Shown: positions 42,293-52,349 of the stretch, piece after piece
Layout: every line of letters begins with the position of its first letter
Position numbering within the stretch: the stretch's first letter is position 1
Assembly (NCBI GenBank): GCA_030710605.1
Contig: CP092870.1
Location: forward strand, 98,112,592 to 98,176,591
Direction of reading: 5' to 3'
Source of the DNA: Cordylochernes scorpioides
Taxonomy: Eukaryota > Arthropoda > Arachnida > Pseudoscorpiones > Chernetidae
DNA length: 64,000 nt
Made by a program: the position numbers and the translations under genes
The notes under the pieces: generated by a model
What the model saw: only the letters and a program-made list of their open reading frames with translations
Databases searched by the model: none
What the model was told of the DNA's origin: nothing

Positions 42293-42919
42293 ATATTATA
42301 TTGTAGTTTACCGCCCAAAAAACAATTACCTATTAAAAACTACATTCCTATATACCTATAAACGAGCCTTTTTAGGCCCACACAATAAAATTTAAAATCA
42401 TTTTAAACTTACCATTGTGTTTCTCTACGCACCGTCCCTGTCCACCTCGACAGCTCCCTCGTCTCTTCCCAACTGCCAAAATTTTTCAAAAGTGGCGTCC
42501 CTCAAAAATTTATCTTCTTTTTACAGAGTAAAAAGAAAATAATTTAATTTCGCAGAATATATTCGAAAATAAAAATAAAATATTATTCTTTTTAGTAAAA
42601 AGAAATTTAAAATTAATAATAAAAATTGATAAAATGTAACAGATCGATTTCTTGAGATTTTAACTTAGTAAATTCTTCTTAATTTTTTTTTATATTGTTA
42701 TCTTTAAAAAAATAACTAATCTATCTAGAATTATAAATATATAATTAATTATATTCTTTAAAATAAAATAATTTTAGAATTTTCGAGATGGTAATAAAAT
42801 TTTTTGGACCTTTTATCTTGCATATAAAGGAAGGGATAATATACATATATACATATGTACATTCTGTACTTTCTCCATCTGGGCCTTTCTGCAGCGGGCT
42901 TCGGGATACAAGCCCAGAG

Positions 42920-43123
42920 TTAATTCAAGTTCTCCATCTCTGAATCCTCCTCGTCGTTGTCCTTCTGTGGAGGGGTGGTCAGTTTAGAAAGGGCCAGTGT
43001 CATCCCCAACTGGGCGTCTTCCCCGGCTTTGGCCTTTGGAGCATCGTCGGCCATCTTCTCGGCCCTTCCTCGGTGGGAAATTCTCCACCTGGACAACAAG
43101 CACTTCGGCGAGACACTGTGCAT
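42920..43123 (-). CDS. Small ORF of unknown function in the BEL insertion
   Basis: 67 codons from the first ATG. A second ATG in better context (GAAGATGG) would give a 44-residue acidic peptide beginning MADDAPKAKAGEDA and ending SEMENLN. The local sequence is GC-richer than its surroundings and looks like a transcript (5' leader, ORF, AT-rich 3' region). It could be a captured host fragment or part of an LTR. No family recognised. Confidence 0.3.
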   Translation of the reverse strand: MHSVSPKCLLSRWRISHRGRAEKMADDAPKAKAGEDAQLGMTLALSKLTTPPQKDNDEEDSEMENLN

Positions 43124-43182
43124 ATATGATGAAAAATGTTTACATCATTGTTGGGTCTGTTTTGTGAAAATATGGCCCAACA

Positions 43183-44698
43183 TGTTTAAGTGATTCCTGG
43201 CCAATGGGAGATAGTCCGAGATCCTGGGCAGTTTTAGACAAAATATAGGATCGTTGGGAACCTGTGTCAAGGAGGGCACGCACTACTTTCGCCGAAGTCG
43301 CACCTTCGACCTTAATCTTCAGAGTCTGTAGCAAAATCAGAGACGAAGCGCTAAGACCAGAGAATGAAACTCCGTTTTCAACTGTAGGAGAAACGTCACA
43401 GTCTTCCACCTGTTCCTTGTCTTCATCCGCTGACTCTCGTCCAGGAGCATTAAGAGGGCATAAAATATCAAGGTGCTTCTTCTTACATCGAATACATCCA
43501 GCTATGCGCCTTCTACAATTAGAATAGATATGACCTGGTTGGAGGCAGGAGAAACATTTAGCGTTTTTAATACGCTCTCTTCTTTCTTTAATGCTCATTC
43601 TGCGCGCAGCAAGACATTCTGTGTTTTTATGATCTTTATTACAAAAGATGCAATTCTGGGCACGTCCCGCAAATAGTCCAGAGGCCATAGGTATCTTAGC
43701 AGGATGTGATTGTCTGCCCACGTTTCTATCCTGTTTCAGAGATTTGAGTCCAAATTTGGATCCAGCTAAGGCTCTGTCTTGTTCTGCTGCAGCTTCCTTT
43801 TGGAGAAACTCCATAATTAGGTCAACTCTAGCTTGAGTCGAATCATTAGCATCAATCTTGACATCATGGAGGGGGCTTCTTTGCCAAGCCTTCATGAGTT
43901 CCTCTGAGAGACATGCCTCAATCATTGGAAATATAAATACAGACATCTGTCTGGCCTCAATCTTTAAGGATTCCAATGCTCTCAAATGAGTCACCAACTC
44001 ATCATAAAATGAAGTCACCTTCAACTGTTGTTTGGAGGAGCAATCGATCATAAGGCGTATAAGGTCCCTGACATAGACTTGTTGCAACAGTTCAGGCCTT
44101 CCAAATCTTTCTGTCAAAGTTTCTATAACTTTGGGGTAATTCTCGGCAGTCAGGGGGTAACTATCAACCAGTTTACTAGCTCTGGTTCCCGGCGACATAG
44201 ACTGCACAAGATATTGAAACTTGTCGCTGTCTTCTAAAGTAGGATCGACATGTATCTTGTTGAACTGTGCTCACCATCCCAACCAATATTTTATTTCTCC
44301 TCTAAACGTCTTCAATTCTATTTTGGGTAGTTTTACAGTTCTATGGTGTGAGGTAGAAGCGAAGCTCACTTCACTGGTCGTGGAACTGGATGCAGTGATC
44401 CTGGGTTCAACAAGAGCGAGACATTTTTATATATCCTCTTATATCTCTGGGTATATTGCAAGGCTTCCTCATCGTCTTGCTCTAATTCCTCTTCGCTAAC
44501 GTCTGAAGTTAGCATGAAGTCTCTTATCTTGCTTTGGATCACAAGAAGCTCACCTTGAGTTTCTTCAATGATCTCTCTATTATATTCAATGTCCTCTACA
44601 GGTATCGGTGGAGTACCTGACAGAAACTCTTCTGTCGTCTTCAATATGCGAGTTAGTCGCTTTCTAAGTAAATTTCTATGTCTTTTTAAAATTTCCAT
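43183..44698 (-). pseudogene. BEL/Pao Gag and start of protease
   Basis: The N-terminal open piece 44698-44366 (MEILKRHRNLLRKRL) is followed, after stops, by the large piece 44207-43183. The latter carries the capsid-like region (LTERFGRPELLQQVYVRDLI), three Cys/His knuckles (CIFCNKDHKNTEC, CFSCLQPGHIYSNC, CIRCKKKHLDILC) and a retropepsin start (VRALLDTGSQRSYI). The order gag, knuckles, aspartic protease is the standard BEL/Pao layout. The frame after KHV is foreign because of the insertion ending at 43182. Confidence 0.85.
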
Positions 44699-44823
44699 TT
44701 TTCAGAAAAACACTATAAACAGAAGGTAAAACAAAAGGTACTTAGCTTGAGTCTTGACTTGTACTCCGCCGTTAATCCACTTGATCTTGCCTTGTCAGAA
44801 GCCCACCCGCGGGGACGCCACTT

Positions 44824-45134
44824 TGTGTAGAAATGTCGGGTAGTCGTTTCACAAAACACTGATGCGAAATTCGGTAGAAGAATTCGCAGTGATGATTCTT
44901 TGTGGGCTGTTGCAAGGATTAAAATAAGATCACTAAATAGCAGAAAGGAGAGGGTAAAAGTCTCCTTCTAACTAACTTTATTTAATACAACTTAAGAGGA
45001 CCGAGGAAAACACCCAACTGGTCGGTAGCAGACCAAGCCGTTTTCTAGTCCTTTATTGGCGGCTGGCGCCGCTGGGGCTTGTTTGTTTACAGTCGTCACC
45101 CGACGGCGGAATAAAGGATCTCCATTATTCCACA
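44824..45134 (-). repeat. BEL/Pao 5' LTR
   Basis: On the minus strand it runs TGTGGAATAATGG ... CATTTCTACACA, about 311 bp, followed by the primer-site-like AAGTGGCGTCCCCGCGGG. No partner LTR remains in the window. Confidence 0.65.
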
Positions 45135-46157
45135 CCATCGTTTAAAGCCACAAGTAGATTATCTATCGTTTGGCCAAGAAATCAAACTTTACACATTTTA
45201 TGTAAACCTAAGCTATTTTATAATTAGAAATAACTTTTTTTAAAAATTAAATTAGACACTACATAGAAATTCATAAATATTATTTTCTTTTGAAATAATA
45301 TTTTATTCTCAAATATTAATTTCTAGTTACTTTAAATTTATTTTATTCCATAAAACCAGGTGTAAGATGATATTTATGGTTATTTTAAAACTCAACATTC
45401 TAGTATACACTTATTTTAGGGAATAAAATTGATATGGAAGTTAGTGATAGGTAGGTTTTAAAAAATACAAAATCAGATAAAAATGTTTTGTTCAGCTTTA
45501 AACACGGTCATTTTATATTTATTTTATTATTAAACTAAAAATAGTTTTACATTTACTTATCAAATGTGAACGATATAATTTTGTTATAATTTTGTTAATT
45601 ATTGTAAAATTTCTTTGAAATTTTGGAATATTGATAAAATATATAAAATATCGATAAATATATAAAATATCATTATTGAATGTAGTATTTGTGTAGTCAT
45701 GTATGCGTTTTATATAAGCAGAGCCAAAAATAATCTTAATAAATTCAAATATGATATATTAGGCTCTTCAAAATATCCAATATTTAATGGTAAAATAATA
45801 TTTAAAAATATTAAATTAGTAATAAAAAAGTATACAATTCTAAAAATCTATTTATAGATTAGTTTTAAAATATTTTAATCAATATTATTTTTCTCTCTAT
45901 GAATATTATATATTTTAAAAGTATGTTTGGCATCACCACCCACCATTGACATTTATTTTGAAAAATCTCTAGGGTTAATAAGAAATCAAATTGTTTATTT
46001 ATTTATAGTTTTAAATTTAAAAAACACTGGGCTTAATATTATTTTTAGTATAATACATTTATTAATATTAGCCCTTTATTCAAATGAAAATTATTTTTAT
46101 AGCTATTTTCGAGAATTTTGATAACATAAACCAGTGAGTATAAAAAATGCCTATTTT
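45135..46157. other. No gene seen; AT-rich
   Basis: Very AT-rich. A 64-codon hydrophobic ORF (45927-46121) is not supported by anything else. Confidence 0.5.
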
Positions 46158-46166
46158 ACTATTTGT

Positions 46167-47513
46167 GGAGCGTTCCCTGTTAAGGGTAACTTTGGTAGGC
46201 GGCGCTGTACGTTGCCACCGCCGTACCTTCGAGGCGTTTTACACGAGTTAAAGATACAATTTCGGTGAAATACTTTGAATTTTACCGATTTAAATATATA
46301 AATTTAAATTATAATTTAAAAAAAGATTTAATAGTTAAAAAAAAAATTAAATGAAATATTAAACTAATTTTTCTAAAAACGAACATTATTTTTTTAATTA
46401 TCTGAAACTAACCTAATTCAACTTATCTAAAACTAACCTTATTTAGTAATTAAACTAACCTAATTTAACCTATTTGAATCTAACCTATTTTAATTAATGA
46501 AACTAACCTTTTTATAACACACCTTAAACTAACCTAATTTATAGCCTATCGGAAACTAACCTAATTTATAACCCATCTAAAACCAACCTATTTTACCTAT
46601 TGGAATATAACATAACGTCATGTTATTAAAAATGTATTAAGATTTTTTTACAAAGTTTATTAATCACATCTTATACAATATTTGTAAAATAAATATAAAA
46701 CTTTTGTATAAATACATGACTTGAAAATATGCCACTTAAAATATTTTATTCTAAACTATACCAAGATTTTTTTTATAGAGAAATAAAAAAAAAAAAAATA
46801 CATAATTGATTAGATACAAAAGTGTGAACCAGAAATTCGATTTTTAAAAATGTTATTATTTAATATAAACGTATTTTAATTTAATTTTGAAATGAAAAGG
46901 TAGTGTAAAAATGTATATGAAGACGTTTACATTTGCCCAAATATTATTTAGATGTAAAAAATCATTTTTATATATAAACGGTAAATATAGATTAAAAAAT
47001 ATTAATTAAAAAAAATGTAGAGTACGAAATATTTCAATTCTTAGTTATATTTATATAAATTGTTTAAATATATATATTTTTTGCCTATCCCTAGTACACG
47101 TGGTGGTACAGGCCATGATAATCATGGTGGGTAGTTAGCGACTGCTTTTTCTGTAAGTGTACCACATGTCTACACATGTGAAAAGCAGTTCGACTTTGCA
47201 CTTACAAATGTGCCAGAGCCTCGTTTGGTTACTTGCACTCTCTGGTGGGGTTGGACTTTTGCAAGAATCGGGGGCCATTGGAGCATTTTTTTTAACAGAA
47301 AAAAGTGCCCAATGCGGGAATCGAACCTGGGTCGTAGTGGTCGGAAACCAAACAGTTTAACCAGCCTTCCACCGACCCCCCTTGTTTAAATATAAAGGGG
47401 GGCACACAAAATATATTGATCTTAATCAAACTCGAGTGTAAAACGCCTCGAAGGTATGGTGTTGGTAACGTACAGCGCCGCCTACCAAAGTTACCCTTAA
47501 TTGGAAACACTCC
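46167..47513. mobile_element. Non-autonomous TIR element with 9-bp target duplication (Mutator-like)
   Basis: Left end GGAGCGTTCCCTGTTAAGGG and right end, inverted, GGAGTGTTTCCAATTAAGGG. TIRs extend about 90 bases (GGTAGGCGGCGCTGTACGTT shared). ACTATTTGT flanks both sides (46158-46166, 47514-47522). A 9-bp duplication is characteristic of Mutator-like elements. The interior is AT-rich with a CTAACCTAATTTA-type degenerate repeat (about 46400-46610) and an inserted tRNA-derived SINE head; no transposase. Confidence 0.75.
47305..47379 (-). repeat. tRNA-derived SINE head inside the Mutator-like element
   Basis: On the minus strand GGTCGGTGGAAGGCTGGTTA (A-box side) and CCAGGTTCGATTCCCGC (perfect B-box). 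The acceptor stem does not close. Confidence 0.5.
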
Positions 47514-47743
47514 ACTATTTGTTTGTTTTGACTAAAAGCAAAAAAAACTTTCTACTACTTAACTTATAAATAGTACCGGAAGTATATAGAACATTTATGG
47601 TGAGAGCAGAAGACAAAGGATGTGCAGTGCAGAAACAGCTAGCATGAAAGTTTTTAAAATGAGAACTAAAGATACACATGCAAATAACGTGTCAACCACA
47701 ATATATGTATATTAAAAATAGCACTAAATCAAACAATTATAAT

Positions 47744-47834
47744 AGATTATATAAAAGGGCGTACCTGGATCTGTAAAGAAAAAAAAAACAATTTTTTTTC
47801 TTTAGCAGATCCAGGTACGCGCTTTTATATAATC
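47744..47834. repeat. Miniature hairpin, about 43-bp arms
   Basis: AGATTATATAAAAGGGCGTA at 47744 is inverted at the right end, with one mismatch and one indel. Same family as 1396-1532. Confidence 0.85.
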
Positions 47835-47939
47835 TTAATTAATGGATCGCCTTTTGACTCAAATTATAATAGAGCTTTAAAATATAAAGGTAAATTTAAT
47901 TCTGACACCTTACACCACTTATTCTTCTTTCTTATCTCT

Positions 47940-48250
47940 CCACTCAATCATATTAGAGTATCAAACTTGTAAAGCTTGAGACTTTTGATGGTGTCTGCTG
48001 GGATTAAGTAGAGCTCATCAATGGATGAGACAATAATGTGGTTTGGGGTTTCAGGTTGAGAATTGCACTTGATACATAGCGGGAAAACCTTGCAACCCTT
48101 CTGGAAAGTCATTGTTCATAGATGACCAGGCTAAGTCTGGAAATCAAAGACTGTTGTTCTCTTGGGAGGACAGAATTGGTGCTTGTCCCTCCTGCTCTGT
48201 ACCAGTCACACATGCAGCATTAGATTTCCATTCCTACAGGCATTGTGTTT
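47940..48250 (-). pseudogene. LINE 3'-terminal coding fragment
   Basis: Minus-strand pieces such as PREQQSLISRL, CNSQPETPNHIIVSSIDEL and LIPADTIKSLKLY match the usual tail after RNase H in Jockey/I-type LINEs. Frameshifted. Confidence 0.55.
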
Positions 48251-48945
48251 TGATGGTACATTATACCTAAAATGTTGAAGGTATTTATTTATAATATAAG
48301 CTATATTATATAAACTACCTCTCTAATGCTATGATGTATACAAATATTGACAATTGAATCTGCTGACCTAACTTTTCTTGAACAAGTTAAAATGGGAATT
48401 TTTATAAATCAAAAAGTGTTATCAAAATTACCAGGGTTATTGCTCACTTCCTTGTTCAATACAGCTGGGTTTGGAATGTTAACTATCCTATACAAAATTT
48501 ATCATATAAATTAATTTGAATAGATTTTTTTTTTTTTTTTTTTAATTTGATTTTTTTTTCTCTACACACATTTATGAATTTATATAATTTGGGTTATATA
48601 GATTAGAAACACAAAGTAACAAGACCACATCCTCAAATAAACACAGTAAAACCCTTCTATAATGAACCCCAATGGGAGTGTACTTTTGGTTAACTATAGC
48701 CATGGTCTGTTTGATTTCACTTCTCAAAATTTTATATTGTATAACTAAAGAACAGCTATACACACTGGAAAATGCTGCCTCTTAATAAAGGCCACTTTGT
48801 TTTATTTCCCAAAATTGACCCATTTTCTTAACTTAATGATGAATATTGGAAGAAGTCATTTGATGATAGGTTTTTCTTATCTTTAGCATAAATGTACCTC
48901 TATGTCTAATTTAAAAATTAAGAGAAAACTCCTAAGTGAGCTTTA
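48251..48945. other. No gene seen; poly-T tract and old repeats
   Basis: Poly-T at about 48527-48560. A segment near 48645 (CAGTAAAACCCTTCTATAAT) resembles 26868 (CAGTTAAACCTTTCTATAAC). Confidence 0.4.
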
Positions 48946-49179
48946 TTAAATATATACATTAAGAAGCATAAATTTATATATATTTTTAAAAACATATTTA
49001 TCCTTTAATATAATAAAAAGTTTACTTGAAGAAATGTCTTCAATACCTTTGAAAGCATTCTTGAAACATTTCCCTTTAGGATTTTTCTTCCATTTCCAGT
49101 GTCTATTTATTTTCTGAGGTCTAGATTTTTTTTGTTTTGAACCTATCTTGCAAACCTCTGTAGGCTCTAAGATAACCAT
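48946..49179 (-). CDS. Lysine-rich 77-codon ORF, doubtful
   Basis: KIGSKQKKSRPQKINRHWKW and NPKGKCFKNAFKGIED suggest a basic protein end. The minus-strand stop overlaps an AATAAA signal (TTTAATAAAGC). It could be a terminal exon of an unidentified host gene or chance in A-rich DNA. Confidence 0.25.
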   Translation of the reverse strand: MVILEPTEVCKIGSKQKKSRPQKINRHWKWKKNPKGKCFKNAFKGIEDISSSKLFIILKDKYVFKNIYKFMLLNVYI

Positions 49180-49287
49180 CTTTCATGGAATAAAAATATT
49201 TTTAAAATATTAATTAATTGCCATCTCGATAAAATATATAACACTCAAATTTATTGGTAATTATTTTCTTTTTTAATAAAACCAATA

Positions 49288-49429
49288 AATATTGTCTCTA
49301 CAGACCTTACTGCAATGATAAAAGTTATTGAATGAGCGGGCTTGGCTCATCAGTGGTGAGTCAGTTCAGCCAAGCCCTCTCATTCAATAACTTTTATCAT
49401 TGCAGTAAGGTCTGTAGAGATAATATTTG
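49288..49429. repeat. Long near-perfect hairpin, about 58-bp stem
   Basis: AAATATTGTCTCTACAGACC (49288) through GGGCTTGG is inverted at 49371-49429 with two mismatches. The loop contains CATCAGTGGTGAGTCAG. Confidence 0.9.
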
Positions 49430-49544
49430 ATGATATTATTTTTAGCCAAGGTTAAACTAGCTAGATATTAAACTCTTCTAAAAGCGCATGCTAACACATA
49501 CCATCGCAGCAAATGTTGGGGTTGATTCCTCGTTGTAACAATTT

Positions 49545-49727
49545 TTAATATTTTAAACAAAATTTATTTCTAGTAGATAAGTTGCATTTTCTTATTTTAA
49601 CATGTTCTGAAAATTTGCATGTGTTGTTTCTCTTTGAAAAGCTTTGATAATGGATTTTTCTATTAATAGCTTTTATTTTTTTAGAACACCTTTCTTTGCC
49701 TTTTTTCCCCTTCATTTTGTAAGCCAT
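49545..49727 (-). CDS. Basic 60-codon ORF, doubtful
   Basis: ATG in good context (GCAAATGG), very Lys/Arg-rich (MKGKKGKERCSKKIKA). No family recognised; AT-rich DNA makes chance likely. Confidence 0.2.
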   Translation of the reverse strand: MAYKMKGKKGKERCSKKIKAINRKIHYQSFSKRNNTCKFSEHVKIRKCNLSTRNKFCLKY

Positions 49728-50258
49728 TTGCCTTTTTTCTATTTAAAATTTGATGAATGCAAAGAGTTATTCAATAAAAAGTATATGAAAACGTATATAA
49801 CATACAGGACAAATGAATGTAAATGTAAGCAAACAATACCGCTAAATGTTTTTTTAAAATCGCTTTCTGTGAACTGAAACATGCTCAATTTTTTATTTAT
49901 TTTACAGTATCTCTTGATTACAAATTTAAGTTTATTAATAGCCTAGTTAAATTAGATTGATTATTTTGTTTGCAACCTAATATTAGGTTAGTTATAGGGT
50001 AGTTCGTTATTTTGATCAAAATTTTGTTATAACAATGGTATTATTAATGGAATGGAATTGGGGATTACCGTATGTTGTTATAAGGAAAGGTTTGCTATAT
50101 CCTGGGTTCTATTTAGGGGGTTTTTATTGTATATTGTGGGATTTTTCAGGATATATTTGTTAAAGAAATGGAATGTGTTTTTAGTTTGTATGTGTCCTAG
50201 TTACCATATATATATATATACTAGCCGAATGACCCGTCCAACGCCCGTGTTTTACCCG

Positions 50259-50315
50259 ACTGTAGATATTACAACGGTGATCCTTAGGTCGCTGGGTCAA
50301 ATCCGGCTCGAGGGA
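50259..50315 (+). pseudogene. tRNA-Tyr 3' fragment, intron retained
   Basis: It begins within the anticodon arm (GACTGTAGA), keeps a 14-nt intron-like stretch (ATATTACAACGGTG) and reaches the acceptor 3' side (CTCGAGGGA). The 5' half is missing and the B-box is mutated (GGGTCAAATCC). Confidence 0.85.
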
Positions 50316-50469
50316 GCCGGCGAGCACGTGACCTCCCTGTGCGCGCGCATCCATGACAGAGGCGGCCGGCCGATGAGGAAAGATGGTCGTGACTATATAT
50401 ATTAATACATTTTGTGTAGAAATAGGATTAGTTGACTTTATAAGGCAAACTTATTCATACAGTTTGTAT

Positions 50470-50556
50470 CCCTCGATAGCTCAGTTGGCAGAGCGGAGGA
50501 CTGTAGATGTTACAACGGTGATCCTTAGGTCGCTGGTTCAAATCCGGCTCGAGGGA
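50470..50556 (+). tRNA. tRNA-Tyr (GUA) with 14-nt intron
   Basis: 87 nt, 73 after splicing. Acceptor CCCTCGA/TCGAGGG is perfect. A-box TAGCTCAGTTGG and B-box GGTTCAAATCC are intact. Anticodon loop CTGTAGA gives GUA; intron at 50507-50520 (ATGTTACAACGGTG) at the canonical 37/38 position found in eukaryotic tRNA-Tyr. TATTTTTATTTTT follows as Pol III terminator. No lesion seen, so it may be functional although it lies in a mobile-element context. Confidence 0.9.
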
Positions 50557-51324
50557 GTATTTTTATTTTTATTGGCTGCCGGCGAGCATGTGACCTCCCT
50601 GTGCGCGCGCATCCGTGACAGAGGCGGCCGGCCGATGAGGAAAGACGGTCGTGACTATATATATTAATGAGAGTTGCTAAATAGTGTAAAGGATAATTTT
50701 ACTAATGAAAACTGCACTTTGTAGAGAGGTGACCTCTAGCGGGAGTATCCTCTCATTGAGGTTGTTCTACTGTATTAAAAAAAAAGGCATAACCTGATGG
50801 CTCGCATGAGCACTTTAAATAGCAGAATGCCATCTAGTGAAATTATTTGTTTACAATCACACAGATGGTGCTGTGTCATCAAAAATACTGTGAGCAGTCA
50901 AGGAATGTGTCTTTTTTATTTTTATGATGTTATTCATGTACCAATATAATAGGGTCAAACCCGAAACCATGGTATACAGGTTGGCTTTTTTTAATCTAAC
51001 TATGATCACATCAAAAGGTATATTGAACTCATGAAACCTGATTTTCAATTATTTTTATTATACAACTTGAAATAATTCCTCACTAATGGTCAAAGTCTGG
51101 TGCTGCATATCTCAGTGAATACATCCAGTATCTCCTCTGAGAGCAGGCCAAGAATTCTGGCCACTACTAAAGGAAAAATAGTGTACCAGTTGAATGTTAA
51201 ACTGCTCATTTGTATCAACCCAAATACATCAAGTATTTTTCTCACAACCACACAGGAGAAAAAAATGAACCTGTTCATTCTTTAAAATCTGAACAATATA
51301 CATGAATAGTTTATTAGCACGCCA

Positions 51325-51660
51325 GCAAAAACACTAGTGAAAAACCCCACCTTTGTCCCCACTGTGATTATAGGACAAATCAATCTAGCAACTTAAAAAT
51401 ACATATTAGAACCCACACTGGTGAGAAGCCCCAGCTTTGTCCCCATTGTGATTATAGGACAAATTCCTCAGATGCCTTAAAAATACATATTAGAACCCAC
51501 ACTGGTGAGAAGCCCCAGCTTTGTCCCCATTGTGATTATAGGACAAATTCCTCAGATGCCTTAAAAATACATATTAGAACGCACACTGGTGAGAAGCCCC
51601 AGCTTTGTCCACAGTGAATAAACTAGCAACTTAAGGAAACATATTAGAACTCACACTAAT
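51325..51660 (+). pseudogene. C2H2 zinc-finger gene copy A, broken
   Basis: Upstream, MNSLLARQQKH is followed at once by a stop (CACTAGTGA) where copy B has CACTCTGGTGA. Three complete fingers ([21 protein letters not shown] type) follow, then a truncated one (TTTGTCCACAGTGAATAA) and the 3' flank. Two of the fingers are almost identical. Not translatable as a whole. Confidence 0.8.
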
Positions 51661-52182
51661 TAAAAGCCTGAACCCTACTTCCTTTTTTGAAATTTCTATT
51701 ATGAACTAAATTGTCTTAATTAAGTTTTCCTGTATATCAATTCCATTTTTCACCATCAAATGTGATTAGTTTTTACTTTTTTATTCTTTTCATCTGCCTA
51801 CTCCGTGGTAAATCCATGTATAAATCTATATATCTTAATAAAGGGTTTTGTGTGTGTTCATTTGTGCCCAGAAAGTTTGAGATTCTTCATTTTGTTCTTG
51901 CTATTTTCTAAAGCTAATTTCTAATAATCTATCTATAACCCAAACATTTTCTCAGCTCTATGAAAATTAGACTGAATACAAAAATGACCATTGTTTTTTT
52001 TTTTTTAATTTAATAAGGAAGAAATGTATATAAAATATATTCGTTTGGAAATTTGTTAAATTTTTTGACACACATAAAGCATTTATTGAGACATTGTCCT
52101 ACCCTCAGTATTCACACCTCAGTCTAAAGCAAAGGGAGAGTAAAATTTTTATAAAAATAAACCGCACTTACTTTAAAGAATA

Positions 52183-52303
52183 ACATTGATGAGGCACAAT
52201 TTGGATTGTAGATTATAAACACAAGGTAATAAGACCAAATCCAAATAAATAAATAGTGTGTGACGTTTCGGTAACAGCGTTGTTACCATCTTCAGACAAA
52301 ACG
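52183..52303. repeat. GACGTTTCGG-type repeat inserted in copy A
   Basis: It matches 27103-27218. The equivalent position in copy B (about 57082) has AAGAATAATGATGCAGGG uninterrupted, so this is an insertion of about 120 bp after the duplication. Confidence 0.75.
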
Positions 52304-52349
52304 ATACAGGGATATATATAGAAGTCATAATTATATATTTATATCTATA

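Larger units (their letters stand above)
36649..43182 (-). mobile_element. Unidentified insertion in BEL/Pao, TG...CA ends, 1.35 kb without the Gypsy
   Basis: Its left edge follows ACATGTT at 36642-36648 and its right edge precedes TGTTT at 43183. With TG/CA ends the duplication is TGTT (36645-36648 and 43183-43186). An 8-bp duplication ACATGTTT (36642-36649, 43180-43187) is the alternative reading. The minus-strand start TGTTGGGCCATATTTTCACA folds with CCCAACA nearby. It contains a small ORF (43123-42920), a primer-site-like TTTTGGCAGTTGGGAAG near 42480 and an ATG fused to a perfect donor (ATG|GTAAGT) near 42415. It could be a non-autonomous LTR element; no second LTR is evident. Confidence 0.5.
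30713..45134 (-). mobile_element. Decayed BEL/Pao retrotransposon, interrupted by later insertions
   Basis: 5' LTR at 44824-45134, gag at 44698-43183, protease/RT at 36648-35412 and a short continuation at 30792-30713. The open text joins correctly once the insertions at 30793-35406 and 36649-43182 are removed. RNase H, integrase and the 3' LTR are missing. It is the oldest layer of this nest. Confidence 0.85.
50221..50664 (-). mobile_element. Helitron-like insertion carrying tRNA-Tyr
   Basis: The minus-strand 3' terminus CTAG lies at 50221 with a hairpin-type GC stretch (one arm mutated, GACCCGTCCAACGCCCG). The minus-strand 5' ends GTGACTATATATAT occur at about 50390 and 50655, so two 5' modules are present. 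The first module holds a partial tRNA-Tyr and the second a complete one. The corresponding place in copy B (about 54385-54425) lacks the insertion. Confidence 0.65.
49985..52345 (+). repeat. Zinc-finger unit copy A (segmental duplicate)
   Basis: It matches copy B (54168-57120) in order: GGGTAGTTCATTATTTT-type leader, an A-rich short repeat with CCTGATGGCTC (50775), 5' flank, finger array and 3' flank. It contains insertions absent from B (about 50216-50680 and 52183-52303) and fewer fingers. Confidence 0.8.

Noticed and set aside
46400..46610. CTAACCTAATTTA repeats as telomere-like (CCTAA)n
   Set aside because: Period and sequence are too irregular, and the stretch lies inside a TIR element.
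50052..50667. ORFs of 117 and 94 residues
   Set aside because: They run through the tRNA-Tyr copies and Helitron termini, so they are chance frames.
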